From Dorea_A sp016295505 (GTDB lineage Bacteria; Bacillota; Clostridia; Lachnospirales; Lachnospiraceae): a DNA stretch of 64,000 bases. The notes below the pieces were generated by a model, which saw only the letters and a program-made list of their open reading frames with translations, searched no databases and had not been told where the DNA came from. The position numbers were made by a program, and so were the translations under genes. Location: NCBI RefSeq assembly GCF_039832105.1, contig NZ_JBDOHS010000014.1, positions 1-64,000 of the forward strand. The letters run 5' to 3'. Below are positions 23,753-33,038 of the stretch, one piece after another. Numbering within the stretch: position 1 is the stretch's first letter; every line of letters starts with the position of its first letter.

Positions 23753-24320
23753 ATCCTTCTCCGTTTCCCACCTGATAATCATAATAACTGCCCGCAGGAC
23801 ACCCATCCTCCAGGCGTGCATACCTCTCCATGATACTCATGATCGTGCCGCCATGCACCACCAGTGCCGCATGCAGAATGTCTCTTTCCCTGCACAGCTT
23901 AAGCACCTGCCGAAAGCCTTCCAGCGTCCGACGCACATACTCTTCCCTGCTCTCTCCCTCCGGAAATGGTAACGTCCCGCCACTGTCGATCCATTCCTGA
24001 TATGCCGGACAGTCGGACAGTTCCTGATAATTTCGATTCTCAAAAATTCCGAAATCACACTCTCTAAGCTTCTCTACTACCGTGTACTTCATTCCCGGAT
24101 AGAGGATTTCCGCAGTCTGGACACATCGCTTCATCGGACTTACAAACACTGCCTGAACATCAGGATATCCACATAAGGTATCTTTCAGTCCTGACCTTCT
24201 TCGCATATTCTTCCAAAGCAGCTCCACCCCTTCCGGACACAGTGCTTCATCCGTCCGGCCGATATAGCGTTTCTTTTTGTTTCCCTCCGTCATCGAATGG
24301 CGGATCAGGCAGATCCTCAT
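23583..24320 (-). CDS. cobC: Histidine phosphatase, alpha-ribazole phosphatase-like (CobC)
   Basis: This ~245-aa protein has the RHG motif LIRHSMTEGNKKKRYIGRTD, the VFVSPMKRCVQTAEILYP helix, ECDFGIFENRNYQEL and the distal LVVHGGTIMSIME. It should remove the 5' phosphate in lower-ligand assembly. Typical members are ~190-210 aa. Here the frame continues ~40 residues past YELGIT into the cbiB coding region, in a low-complexity Ser/Gly/Asp tail. Either there is an unusual 170-base overlap or a lost stop. ATG at 24320 forms an ATGA overlap with the upstream gene. Confidence 0.85.
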   Translation of the reverse strand: MRICLIRHSMTEGNKKKRYIGRTDEALCPEGVELLWKNMRRRSGLKDTLCGYPDVQAVFVSPMKRCVQTAEILYPGMKYTVVEKLRECDFGIFENRNYQELSDCPAYQEWIDSGGTLPFPEGESREEYVRRTLEGFRQVLKLCRERDILHAALVVHGGTIMSIMERYARLEDGCPAGSYYDYQVGNGEGYELGITESDMDDNCSGSRICSGSDSGGSQMAVSSGEDDRTSDYRYGKNYQKLFPEE

Positions 24321-24697
24321 ACGCCCTTTATTTCCTTTCCGATCCCGCAGATCACACGATCCACACGTTTTGCATATGCTGCAAGCTCTGTACATATTCT
24401 TCCCGTCATCTCACGATACTCTCTTTCAAACGGATCCGCCGGAACAATTCCATATCCGATCTCATCCGTTACAATGACCACATCCGGATTCTGTGTCATC
24501 AACATCTCTGCCAGATGACTGACATCTTCTCCTCTACGCATCTTTCGTTCGATCCATTTATGAAAATGATGGATTCCTTCACATTGTACCGCCTGTGCAT
24601 CTGTACATTCCCGACCATCCGCCCATGAGATCTCCGGATACAATTCCTTTGCATATGCAAGCTTTCCCTGATATGCTCCGCCGATGATCATAATCAT
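24317..24697 (-). CDS. Short CobU-like nucleotide-binding protein
   Basis: This 126-aa protein has a P-loop-like start (MIIGGAYQGKLAYAKELYPE) and a VTDEIGYGIVPADPFEREYR segment equivalent to the VTNEVG motif of CobU kinase/guanylyltransferase. It is about 50 residues shorter than the full CobU encoded two genes upstream. The P-loop Ser/Thr is replaced by Leu and the central guanylylation His region is reduced. It may have a distinct or regulatory role. Such short paralogues occur in Clostridia cobalamin operons. Confidence 0.75.
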   Translation of the reverse strand: MIMIIGGAYQGKLAYAKELYPEISWADGRECTDAQAVQCEGIHHFHKWIERKMRRGEDVSHLAEMLMTQNPDVVIVTDEIGYGIVPADPFEREYREMTGRICTELAAYAKRVDRVICGIGKEIKGV

Positions 24698-24751
24698 ATC
24701 TTTTTTCCTCCCTGCTCCACGTACACCGTATTCCTTTACGCATCTTCCATT

Positions 24752-25549
24752 CTAGCCTGCAAGACTTTTCAGCAGAATATCTCCTCCAACTGCTGCTATC
24801 GCCATCACAAGTTCACACATCTGAAGAAAATATCCTGCCAGATCTCCCGTAATTCCTCCAAACTTTTCCATCGCCATCCGATAATAATATAAAAACATAA
24901 GGCCTGCTGACAGAAGACACAGGATTCCCGGTATTTTTCCAACAATCATCATTACAATTCCCAGCATCACAAGCCAGATACAAAGCACGATCCTTGTCGT
25001 CTTTTTTGCGGCATTCTGGGAAAATGTAGCTGCCATTCCCTGCTTTCTCGCCTGTGGAAATGTCACAACCGACAGACCACTGAGTATTCGCGACAGCATG
25101 AACCCGAGTGCGATCACCAGCATGCTTTCCTCAGAAAGTGAAGAATATACACCCGTATAAAGCAGAAGATATACAGCACAGGATATAATGGCAAACGCGC
25201 CGGCATGGGAATCCTTTAATATTTCCAGTCTTCGTTCTCTGGACTGATAAGAACTCAGCGCATCCTGCGTATCCAGGAATCCATCCATATGGATTCCACC
25301 GGTAATCAATATCGGAATCAGTACCAGAAGAACCGTCCAGAACAGATCATTGACCGGAATTTTTCCCGCCTGTGTCCAGACGGCAATTCGGAATACCCCA
25401 TAGCTTACCACTCCTATCGTAGCTCCTATACAGGGAAAAAAACACATAGCATACGACATATTTTCTTCTGTCCATTCACTCTTTGGCATCGGAATTCTAC
25501 TGTACATTGAAAATGCAATTTTAAAGCTGTTCCACAATCTTTTTCTCAT
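24752..25549 (-). CDS. cobS: Adenosylcobinamide-GDP ribazoletransferase (CobS)
   Basis: This 265-aa membrane protein condenses adenosylcobinamide-GDP with alpha-ribazole (phosphate), the last assembly step. Diagnostic: FSMYSRIPMP near the N-terminus, GGIHMDGFLDTQDALSSYQS with catalytic Asp residues, LEILKDSHAGAFAII, and the late GGITGDLAGYFLQMCEL. About six hydrophobic helices. ATGA overlap with cobU. Confidence 0.95.
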   Translation of the reverse strand: MRKRLWNSFKIAFSMYSRIPMPKSEWTEENMSYAMCFFPCIGATIGVVSYGVFRIAVWTQAGKIPVNDLFWTVLLVLIPILITGGIHMDGFLDTQDALSSYQSRERRLEILKDSHAGAFAIISCAVYLLLYTGVYSSLSEESMLVIALGFMLSRILSGLSVVTFPQARKQGMAATFSQNAAKKTTRIVLCIWLVMLGIVMMIVGKIPGILCLLSAGLMFLYYYRMAMEKFGGITGDLAGYFLQMCELVMAIAAVGGDILLKSLAG

Positions 25550-26082
25550 TCTTTTATCACCACCGGAATTCCATATACGATCTCTGTCACCCGATCTGCA
25601 AGCTTTCCAAGCCGTTGATTGATCCTGCCGATCAATTCTCGGTACTGCTCCGTTTCCCGACTGTATGCGTTGATGTCCGAATTGACTTCATTGGTTACAA
25701 TTGCCAGACAGGGGGTCTGTCTTTGCAGGCAATGGATTCCCTGCAGGATTCTGTCACAGACTTCCTCCGCGTCATTCTGAGATCCGTCTGCACGATACAG
25801 TTCATTTGCCGCCAGATTAGACATACACTCAAGTAATATTCCCTGATTATCCGGTACGAAAAGTCCGGACAGATCTGTATATCGCTCAATTGTCAGAAAT
25901 CCCTTTCCGGCTCTGAGCTTCTGGTGCCTTTCTATCTTTTTTGCGGCGTCCTCGCCAAACGGCATCATCGTTGCAATATAGACACAGGGAACACTCTGCG
26001 GTCTCCTGCGCTTATGTATCAGCCAGTCTTCTGCATAGGATGATTTTCCGCTTCCACTTCCGCCTGTAATCAGATGTATCAT
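25546..26082 (-). CDS. cobU: Adenosylcobinamide kinase/guanylyltransferase (CobU)
   Basis: This 178-aa enzyme phosphorylates adenosylcobinamide and transfers GMP. It shows the P-loop LITGGSGSGKSSYAEDWL, YIATMMPFGEDAAKKIERHQ (the His region used for guanylylation), LLECMSNL, and VTNEVNSDINAYSRETEQYR near the C-terminus. Length matches the family. It overlaps cobT and cobS. Confidence 0.95.
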   Translation of the reverse strand: MIHLITGGSGSGKSSYAEDWLIHKRRRPQSVPCVYIATMMPFGEDAAKKIERHQKLRAGKGFLTIERYTDLSGLFVPDNQGILLECMSNLAANELYRADGSQNDAEEVCDRILQGIHCLQRQTPCLAIVTNEVNSDINAYSRETEQYRELIGRINQRLGKLADRVTEIVYGIPVVIKE

Positions 26083-27158
26083 TATCTGTCTCCCAGCTCC
26101 TCATAATCTTCCACATGGATCTCTGAAAATGTACTCATCTTCTGATATACTTCAACAGCCATATCCAGAACCGGCAGATAAGCGACAGCTCCCGTTCCCT
26201 CGCCCAGGCACATGTCACAGGTGAGTGCTGCTTCCATATTCAGTGCTTCGAGGATCATATGCATGCCAGGTTCCTTTGATACATGCGATGCAATCATATA
26301 TTCTCTGGATAGCGGACAGATCCGATCAGCAATCAGTGCCGCTGCCGCAGAGATAAAACCGTCGATCACAACCGGAAGCCGATAATAAGCACCTCCGAGG
26401 AATACACCTGCAAGTCCGGCCAGATCAAATCCTCCGACCTTCGCAAGAACATCGATCGCATCCGACGCATCCGGCTGATTGATCCTGATTGCTCTTTGAA
26501 TTGCATCTATCTTTCGTCTCAATCCCTCACTGGTAAGTCCTGCTCCCCGTCCGGTCATCACTTCGACCGGATGACCCAGAAGCACCGAAGTCACCGCACT
26601 GCTGGTCGTTGTATTGCCGATTCCCATCTCTCCGGTTGCCAGAATCTGATAACCTTCTTCTTTCCTTTTTCGAACTTCCCCGATTCCGACAAGGATGGCA
26701 CGAACTGCTTCTTCCCTGGTCATGGCAGGCTCTTTTGTCATATTTTTTGTTCCGTAAGCAATCTTCTGATTCAAAACTTTTGTATCCGTAACCATCCCAA
26801 TATCAACCGGGAAAAGATCAACACCTGCTTTTCGACACATCAATGCTGCACTGGTCTGGCAGGTCAGAAAATTTTCCGCAACAATTGCCGTTACTTCCTG
26901 TCCGGTCTGCGTCACACCTTCTTCTACCACCCCATTGTCTGCACACATCACGATCAGTGCTTTTTTCTCCAGGCTGACTTCCGGATTTTTTGTCATACCC
27001 GCAATCCGGATAATATGTTCTTCCAGCTTTCCCAGACTGTGCAGTGGCTTTGCGATGGAATTCCATTTTTTCTGTGCAGTCTGTATGGATGTTTCATCAA
27101 CAGGCTGTATTGCTTTGATGATTTGATTCAAGTTCTTTTCTTCTGTACTTATTTTCAT
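26082..27158 (-). CDS. cobT: Nicotinate-nucleotide-dimethylbenzimidazole phosphoribosyltransferase (CobT)
   Basis: This 358-aa enzyme activates the lower-ligand base as alpha-ribotide. Seen: WNSIAKPLHSLGKLE, VMCADNGVVEEGVTQTGQEV, the GEMGIGNTTTSSAV motif, TGRGAGLTSEGL, and the catalytic Glu in LGEGTGAV. Length is normal. It sits between cbiA and cobU with one- to four-base overlaps. Confidence 0.96.
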   Translation of the reverse strand: MKISTEEKNLNQIIKAIQPVDETSIQTAQKKWNSIAKPLHSLGKLEEHIIRIAGMTKNPEVSLEKKALIVMCADNGVVEEGVTQTGQEVTAIVAENFLTCQTSAALMCRKAGVDLFPVDIGMVTDTKVLNQKIAYGTKNMTKEPAMTREEAVRAILVGIGEVRKRKEEGYQILATGEMGIGNTTTSSAVTSVLLGHPVEVMTGRGAGLTSEGLRRKIDAIQRAIRINQPDASDAIDVLAKVGGFDLAGLAGVFLGGAYYRLPVVIDGFISAAAALIADRICPLSREYMIASHVSKEPGMHMILEALNMEAALTCDMCLGEGTGAVAYLPVLDMAVEVYQKMSTFSEIHVEDYEELGDR

Positions 27159-28543
27159 CTTTTCTTTCCTCTGTCATTCTTCCATTTTTCACACGCATCC
27201 AGATATGCCTGAAGAACCCGTTGATTTCCATAATAATGAATATGCGGATATCCCGCAAGCAGAGTATCTGTACTGATCATACACCTCCAGGATCGCTTAG
27301 ACAACGGCTTATCTGCCTGAAATGCTTCTCCGCACACTTCAGAATCATAGTAATGAAACTCATGCGCAGGAATCGCACCGATCTCCTTTCCAAAAACCGT
27401 TCCACCTTTTAAAGTGATGTATCCAAACCGTTTCAGTGAATCGGTATGGTAGCTTTTCCCCGGAAGCACACCCACCATAGGAAAATACTCTCCCCCGGCA
27501 TTCTGGATTGCTTCCTGCAGATACATATACCCACCACACTCTGCAATGCATGGCATTCCTTCTTTCACTGCATCTCTGACTGCAGCACGCATGGTTTCGT
27601 TCCTGTTCAATTCCTCTGCGTATAATTCCGGATACCCTCCATATAACAGAAGACCGTCCAGATCCTCCGGGAGTGCTCTATCCCGGATCGGCGAAAACGG
27701 AACCAGATTCGCTCCACTTTCCTTTATCAGTTCCAGATTATCCTGATAAAAAAAACAAAATGCTTCATCCATTGCGATGCCGATTCGAAGATCCCGGTAA
27801 CGGGAAGCGAGTCTGTCCATCTCGTCCTTTTTCTCAGAACCCGCCTCCAATTCAGAAGCCCCGCGTGCAAGCATAAGGAGCGCATCCAGATCCAGTGTTT
27901 CTTCCAGTGTTTCAGACAGCTGCTCCAGACGATTCTTAAGATCTTTCACTTCATGCGGAAGCATAAGCCCCAGATAACGACTGTCCAGTGCACCTTCCTT
28001 TATAACCGGAACATATCCGTATACCCGGATCCCGGTCTGCGACTCTATCATCTGTTTCATCCTGTCATACATACCGGGAGACAGTCGATTCAATATCACA
28101 CCTTTAATATGACTGTTATCGCGATAACCAAGAAAGCCCTGAATATACGGCACCACAGAGACACTCATACCTTTACAGTCCATCACCAGAACTGCAGGGG
28201 TATCCGTAATATCTGCAATATCATAAGCACTCCCCTGTACAGAGATTCCTGCCAGTCCGTCATAATATCCCATGACACCTTCTATCACTGCCAGTTCTGT
28301 ATCTTTTCCATATTTTACAAGCAGCTCTTTTACACCACTTTTCCCACACAGAAAGGAATCCAGATTATAACTGCTTACACCGATCGCCTCCCTGTGAAAC
28401 ATGGGATCAATATAATCCGGTCCACATTTGAACGAAGACACACGAAGTCCCCTGTTTTTTAACGCCTGAAGAATCCCGCAGGTAATCATCGTCTTTCCGG
28501 TCCCGCTTCCCGGCGCAGTGATAAGCATTCTCGGCAGTTTCAT
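27155..28543 (-). CDS. cbiA: Cobyrinic acid a,c-diamide synthase (CbiA)
   Basis: This 462-aa glutamine-dependent amidase modifies the a and c carboxylates. The N-terminal ATPase domain begins RMLITAPGSGTGKTMITCGI with KCGPDYIDPMFH. The C-terminal GATase domain has the Cys in CIAECGGYMYLQE and late His in IPAHEFHYYDSE. It fits the CbiA/CobB family length. Confidence 0.95.
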   Translation of the reverse strand: MKLPRMLITAPGSGTGKTMITCGILQALKNRGLRVSSFKCGPDYIDPMFHREAIGVSSYNLDSFLCGKSGVKELLVKYGKDTELAVIEGVMGYYDGLAGISVQGSAYDIADITDTPAVLVMDCKGMSVSVVPYIQGFLGYRDNSHIKGVILNRLSPGMYDRMKQMIESQTGIRVYGYVPVIKEGALDSRYLGLMLPHEVKDLKNRLEQLSETLEETLDLDALLMLARGASELEAGSEKKDEMDRLASRYRDLRIGIAMDEAFCFFYQDNLELIKESGANLVPFSPIRDRALPEDLDGLLLYGGYPELYAEELNRNETMRAAVRDAVKEGMPCIAECGGYMYLQEAIQNAGGEYFPMVGVLPGKSYHTDSLKRFGYITLKGGTVFGKEIGAIPAHEFHYYDSEVCGEAFQADKPLSKRSWRCMISTDTLLAGYPHIHYYGNQRVLQAYLDACEKWKNDRGKKR

Positions 28544-30534
28544 ATCTCTTCCTCTTTTCCCTCCAGACAGAAGCTGATGATAAAGATCGGATTCTGTCCT
28601 GTCATCATATGATAGTTTCCTATCTTTCTGGATTTACTTACAGATACCTGCACAATCTCTTCTTCTGCCACGGTTCTGTCTTTGATCCAGTCCAGTACTT
28701 CACTCAGTGTTTCCAGCGAGATGGCATTGATCACAATACGAGCCTTCGGGTTCTTAGATTCTATGATCTTAAGAATCTCCCTCAGATGGCCACTGCTTCC
28801 ACCTATGAATACACGATCCGGCACGGGCAGCTCAAGGAGCGCATCCGGTGCCTCTCCTGCAATCGCCGTCAGGTTGTCGACATGCATTTTTTTCTGATTC
28901 CTCTGAATCACTTCAATGGCTTCCTGCTTTCGTTCCACTGCATATACATGCCCCTTTTCTGCCTGTATCGCTGCCTCCACAGACACCGAACCTGTCCCCG
29001 CTCCGATATCATAGATTACAGAATCCGACCGGATCCGAAGCTTTGACAGGGAGATGGTTCTCACTTCTTCCTTTGTCATCGGTACTTCTCCACGGATAAA
29101 TTCCGCATCCGGAATTCCCGGAACAACAGGCTGTTTACCGCCGTTCGGATTCTCAATATACAAGACTGCCAGACTCCCTGCCGGATCCTCCAGAAGCGTA
29201 CGTGCGGTTCCCGTCTGAATCCGTTCTGTCGGATACGATAATTCTGTTCCAATACATACTCCAAGATCTCCATACCCGTATACAATCATCTGCTCCAGAA
29301 TCTCATGGATCTCTTTTTTCCCGCTCACCAGAGCAAATACCTTTTGATGCTCCCGGATATCCGAGATCAGATTCGCTTTTCTTCCGTGAGAACTGGTCAA
29401 AAATGCATCCTCCCAGGATACCCCAAGCTTTGCTGCCAGATAAGAGACGGAAGAGATCCCCGGTAACACCGTTACTTCTATCTCCGGCTCTTCTTTCAGC
29501 ATCGCCGTCAGTTTTTTTGCACCACTGTAGAACCCGCAGTCTCCTGACAGCAGCACTGCGATCTGTTCATATTCCGGATGCATTTTTATGTATTCCAGTA
29601 TTTTCTCCGGAAGATATTCTTCATAGACCGGCCGTCCATACCCGGCCGCAGATCGGAGCATTCTGCCCGCTCCGATCAGAAGATCAGCTTTTTTTATCGC
29701 TTCCCCGGCCTCACCGGTCATCACCTGTACTGCACCGGTGCCGATTCCAATAATGGCAACTTTTTTGTTATCATTTAAATCTAATTCTTTCTTAAACAAC
29801 CGACATATTTCTCCGAACTCATATCCCTTTTCTTTTTCAGGACGTCCGATCACCACAAGACTCACACCGGCTTCTTCTGCAGCCTCACACTTTTGAAGGA
29901 ACCCTCCGGCTGCACCGGATTCTTTGGTCACCATATATGCAATCTCATATTCCCGAAGCATTGCAAGATTCATTTCTGTAGAAAACGGTCCCTGCATACA
30001 GATCAGATGCCTGCCTGCAACCCCCAGCTCCTCGCACTTTTCCACTACCTGCTTCAAAGACAATACTCTTGCATAGATGCGCTCCTTGTAATCTGTAAGC
30101 TTTGTAAATGCTTCCAGTTCCTTACTCCCGGTGGTCACCAGAATATTTCCTTCGGTATGTTCCAGATATCTTACCGCTGCATTCACATCCTCCACACAGA
30201 TCTCACCGCTTGTCTCTTCTTCCTCACGTACCAGTCTCAGATATGGTATCTGCAATTCTTCACATGCCGCTTTCAGATTCGCAGTTACTTCTTTCGCATA
30301 AGGATGTGTGGCATCTACCACATATGTCGGTTTGTAATCAGAGATAAACTCCTTCATCCGTATGCGGTCCATACGTTCATGAGATACTGTAATATCACCT
30401 TCCTTGGGAAGCAGACTTGCTCCATAGGAAGTAGCAACGCAGACATGTACCGATACACCCTTTCTTACCAGATAAGATGCCAGTTTTCTTCCTTCTGTTG
30501 TACCTGCATAGATTAGAATCCTGTCTTTTTTCAT
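28540..30534 (-). CDS. cbiJET: Triple fusion CbiJ-CbiE-CbiT
   Basis: This 664-aa protein contains three enzymes in series. Residues ~1-250 are cobalt-precorrin-6A reductase CbiJ (IYAGTTEGRKLASYLVRKGV, VVDATHPYAKEVTANLKAAC). Residues ~255-460 are the C5 methyltransferase CbiE (VAIIGIGTGAVQVMTGEAGE, LLSGDCGFYSGAKKL). Residues ~470-664 are the C15-methyltransferase/decarboxylase CbiT (GIPDAEFIRGEVPMTKEEVR, YDIGAGTGSVSVEAA, VFIGGSSGHLREIL). CbiE-CbiT fusion equals CobL and is common. Adding CbiJ in front joins consecutive reactions in one chain. Confidence 0.92.
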   Translation of the reverse strand: MKKDRILIYAGTTEGRKLASYLVRKGVSVHVCVATSYGASLLPKEGDITVSHERMDRIRMKEFISDYKPTYVVDATHPYAKEVTANLKAACEELQIPYLRLVREEEETSGEICVEDVNAAVRYLEHTEGNILVTTGSKELEAFTKLTDYKERIYARVLSLKQVVEKCEELGVAGRHLICMQGPFSTEMNLAMLREYEIAYMVTKESGAAGGFLQKCEAAEEAGVSLVVIGRPEKEKGYEFGEICRLFKKELDLNDNKKVAIIGIGTGAVQVMTGEAGEAIKKADLLIGAGRMLRSAAGYGRPVYEEYLPEKILEYIKMHPEYEQIAVLLSGDCGFYSGAKKLTAMLKEEPEIEVTVLPGISSVSYLAAKLGVSWEDAFLTSSHGRKANLISDIREHQKVFALVSGKKEIHEILEQMIVYGYGDLGVCIGTELSYPTERIQTGTARTLLEDPAGSLAVLYIENPNGGKQPVVPGIPDAEFIRGEVPMTKEEVRTISLSKLRIRSDSVIYDIGAGTGSVSVEAAIQAEKGHVYAVERKQEAIEVIQRNQKKMHVDNLTAIAGEAPDALLELPVPDRVFIGGSSGHLREILKIIESKNPKARIVINAISLETLSEVLDWIKDRTVAEEEIVQVSVSKSRKIGNYHMMTGQNPIFIISFCLEGKEEEI

Positions 30535-31259
30535 ATATGATATCCTCTTGGCGTCACCATATGACCCCGTACGATTTTCGTCTGACGATTTCCGATAAAT
30601 ACAGTTGAAAACATATCAACTTCTGTATCTTTCAATTCTCCCAGGGTCAGAAGCTTAAGCGCTTCCCCTTCTCTTGCAATCTGTCGTACAATTCCACATA
30701 CTGTATCATCCGCTTTATATCTCTGAATCAGCATACACGCTTTTTTCAGATAGTCACTTCGCTTTTTGCTCGACGGATTATACAGACAGATCACGAAATC
30801 TGCTTCAGCGGCTGCCAGCAGCCGCTTTTCAATTGCTTCCCACGGAGTCAGAAGATCACTCAGACTGATCAGCGCACAGTCATGTCCGACCGCTGCTCCA
30901 AGAACTGCCGAACCACCAATTGCTGCAGTTACCCCCGGAACCACCTCGATCTCTACCTGTGGAAATTCTTCCCCCACTTCATACATCAGGCCTGCCATCC
31001 CATAGATTCCGGCATCTCCACTGCATACCATCGCCGTCGTCTTTCCGGCTGCTGCTGCTTCAAATGCCATGTGGCACCTCTGTACTTCCTGTCTCATAGA
31101 TGTGGTCATGAATTCCTTTCCCGGAAAATGTTCTCTTAACAGATCCACATATACCGTATATCCAACAATCACTTCACACGCTTCCAGAGTCTTCACCGCT
31201 CGTACTGTCATCTCTTCATAGGCACCGGGGCCCATTCCTACTACGTATACTTTATTCAA
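30531..31259 (-). CDS. cbiH: Cobalt-precorrin-3 C17-methyltransferase (CbiH)
   Basis: This ~243-aa SAM-dependent methyltransferase also contracts the ring. It has the tetrapyrrole methylase pattern VYVVGMGPGAYEEMTVRAVK, the MVCSGDAGIYGMAGLMYEV loop, VVPGVTAAIGGSAVLGAAVG, and FVICLYNPSSKKRSDYLKKA. I prefer a TTG start at 31259, with GGAGG seven bases upstream and an overlap with the cbiG stop, over the ATG at 31292 that would give an odd 41-base overlap. Confidence 0.93.
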   Translation of the reverse strand: MNKVYVVGMGPGAYEEMTVRAVKTLEACEVIVGYTVYVDLLREHFPGKEFMTTSMRQEVQRCHMAFEAAAAGKTTAMVCSGDAGIYGMAGLMYEVGEEFPQVEIEVVPGVTAAIGGSAVLGAAVGHDCALISLSDLLTPWEAIEKRLLAAAEADFVICLYNPSSKKRSDYLKKACMLIQRYKADDTVCGIVRQIAREGEALKLLTLGELKDTEVDMFSTVFIGNRQTKIVRGHMVTPRGYHI

Positions 31260-32286
31260 ATCTAATCCTCCAATCCTTCTGTGCAAGCGCAACGGTCACA
31301 CCGTTCCGGGCCAGTTTCTCTGCAATCAGTCTGCCTCCGCCTGAAGCAAGCACCGCACTTCGTTCACATACATTATCCACACCGGTCACGCAGGCGACAA
31401 ATTCCGACCCCGAATAGATGCCCGGTACACGTCCTAATTCTTCCGCCGAATAGAAACTTCTTTCCAGCCGATACTTATCACAATATTCCAGAAGTCCCTG
31501 TTCCCGGGCCTTCAGATCGATACTTGCAACTTTATATATGCTTTCTCTGCATACACCGGCCCGCGAACACGCCAGATCAACGGCTTCTTCAATCTGCGCA
31601 GCCGAAACTCCTTTTTTACATCCGATTCCGGCGATCACCGCTCTTGGTATCAGATGCAGAGCCTGCCTCTCCTGTTCTAAGATTCCGATCCGGATATCCG
31701 GTTCTGCCCCCGGAGTATCTTCATATCGAACCACATCTTCCGGAAGCACTCCTTCCACTCTCCGTGTCCAGTCGTCTGCCGCAATCGTAATCTTCCGGCC
31801 TTCCAGAACTGCTGCAGATATCTGTCTGGCCCGTTCCATCTCACGGATCACAAGTCCATTCTTTCTTGCAAATACATCAACTGCCCATCTTCCCTGAAGA
31901 TCCGTTGCAGTTGTTACAACCGGTCGTGCCTGAATACCGGCACAGATTGACATTGCAAGCTCATTGGCCCCGCCCAGGTGTCCGGACAGAACCGGGATTC
32001 CATAAGTTCCTTTTTCATCAAATACCAGGACGGCAGGATCCGTTTTTTTCGATCTGACATACGGTGCAATTGCACGAACCGCAATCTGGACCGCACCGAC
32101 GAAGACCAGTGCATCCTGACTCTGAAACATCTTCCCGGTCCATTCACTCAGGCTTTCCCCGATAGAAGATGACACACTGGAACATTTTACTGCATTTATA
32201 ACCTCATGATCTGCTTTCAGTAATTCTGTGATATGATCTGCCAGATATTTCCCATTCCGTGTAAAACTTATGACTGCAATCTTCAT
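31252..32286 (-). CDS. cbiG: Cobalt-precorrin-5A hydrolase (CbiG)
   Basis: This 344-aa enzyme opens the lactone and releases the two-carbon fragment. Three parts are visible: an N-terminal domain (IAVISFTRNGKYLADHITEL, DALVFVGAVQIAVRAIAPYV), a central GIPVLSGHLGGANELAMSIC region, and the C-terminal GIGCKKGVSAAQIEEAVDLA domain. Length and domain order are typical. Confidence 0.94.
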   Translation of the reverse strand: MKIAVISFTRNGKYLADHITELLKADHEVINAVKCSSVSSSIGESLSEWTGKMFQSQDALVFVGAVQIAVRAIAPYVRSKKTDPAVLVFDEKGTYGIPVLSGHLGGANELAMSICAGIQARPVVTTATDLQGRWAVDVFARKNGLVIREMERARQISAAVLEGRKITIAADDWTRRVEGVLPEDVVRYEDTPGAEPDIRIGILEQERQALHLIPRAVIAGIGCKKGVSAAQIEEAVDLACSRAGVCRESIYKVASIDLKAREQGLLEYCDKYRLERSFYSAEELGRVPGIYSGSEFVACVTGVDNVCERSAVLASGGGRLIAEKLARNGVTVALAQKDWRIRFE

Positions 32287-33038
32287 TTTGCCTCCCTGAA
32301 TTCTGTCGCAAATGACGGATCATACAATTTGGACCTTTCGTAGGAATGATGCGTTACAACATCTCCCACGATGATCAGAGCCGTTTTCGTAATCTGATGT
32401 TCTTTCGCTGTTTCTGCAAGCGTAGATACCGTACAGATATACGTCTCCTCTTCCGGCCAGGTTGCCTTATAGACAATTGCCGCCGGAGTATCCGCTGCAT
32501 ATCCGCCTTCCGTCAGCTGCTCTTCCAGCTTCTCCAGTAATCCGGTACTTAAGAAAAGTACCATCGTTGCACCATGGGCGGCAAATGAAGCAACCGTTTC
32601 TTTTTCCGGCACCGGTGTTCGTCCTTCCATTCTGGTAATCACTACACTCTGAGAAACTTCCGGCAATGTATACTCAAGGTTCAGGGCTGCAGCCGCACCG
32701 CAAAAAGAACTGACTCCCGGACAGGAATCATAGGGAATCTTCTGTTCTTCCAGCCAGTCCATCTGTTCTCTGATCGCTCCATACAGGCATGGATCTCCCG
32801 TATGGAGTCTTACTGTCGTCTTTCCTTCACGCTCTGCCTGTTCCATGACTTCGAGCACTTCTTCCAGAGTCATTTTCGCACTGTTATATATCATACAATC
32901 TTGTCTGACACAATCTAATAATCCGGGATTCACCAGTGATCCTGCGTATATTACAATATCCGCCTCTTCTAACAGTTTTTGTCCCCGCACCGTAATCAGA
33001 TCGACCGCTCCTGGGCCGGCTCCTACAAAATGAATCAT
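32283..33038 (-). CDS. cbiF: Cobalt-precorrin-4 C11-methyltransferase (CbiF)
   Basis: This 251-aa tetrapyrrole methylase has IHFVGAGPGAVDLITVRGQK, DADIV-like EEADIVIYAGSLVNP, RLHTGDPCLYGAIREQMDWL, and PGVSSFCGAAAALNLEYTLP. The GAGPGAxDLIT and AGSLVNP combination is characteristic of CbiF/CobM. It overlaps both neighbours by four bases. Confidence 0.95.
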   Translation of the reverse strand: MIHFVGAGPGAVDLITVRGQKLLEEADIVIYAGSLVNPGLLDCVRQDCMIYNSAKMTLEEVLEVMEQAEREGKTTVRLHTGDPCLYGAIREQMDWLEEQKIPYDSCPGVSSFCGAAAALNLEYTLPEVSQSVVITRMEGRTPVPEKETVASFAAHGATMVLFLSTGLLEKLEEQLTEGGYAADTPAAIVYKATWPEEETYICTVSTLAETAKEHQITKTALIIVGDVVTHHSYERSKLYDPSFATEFREAK

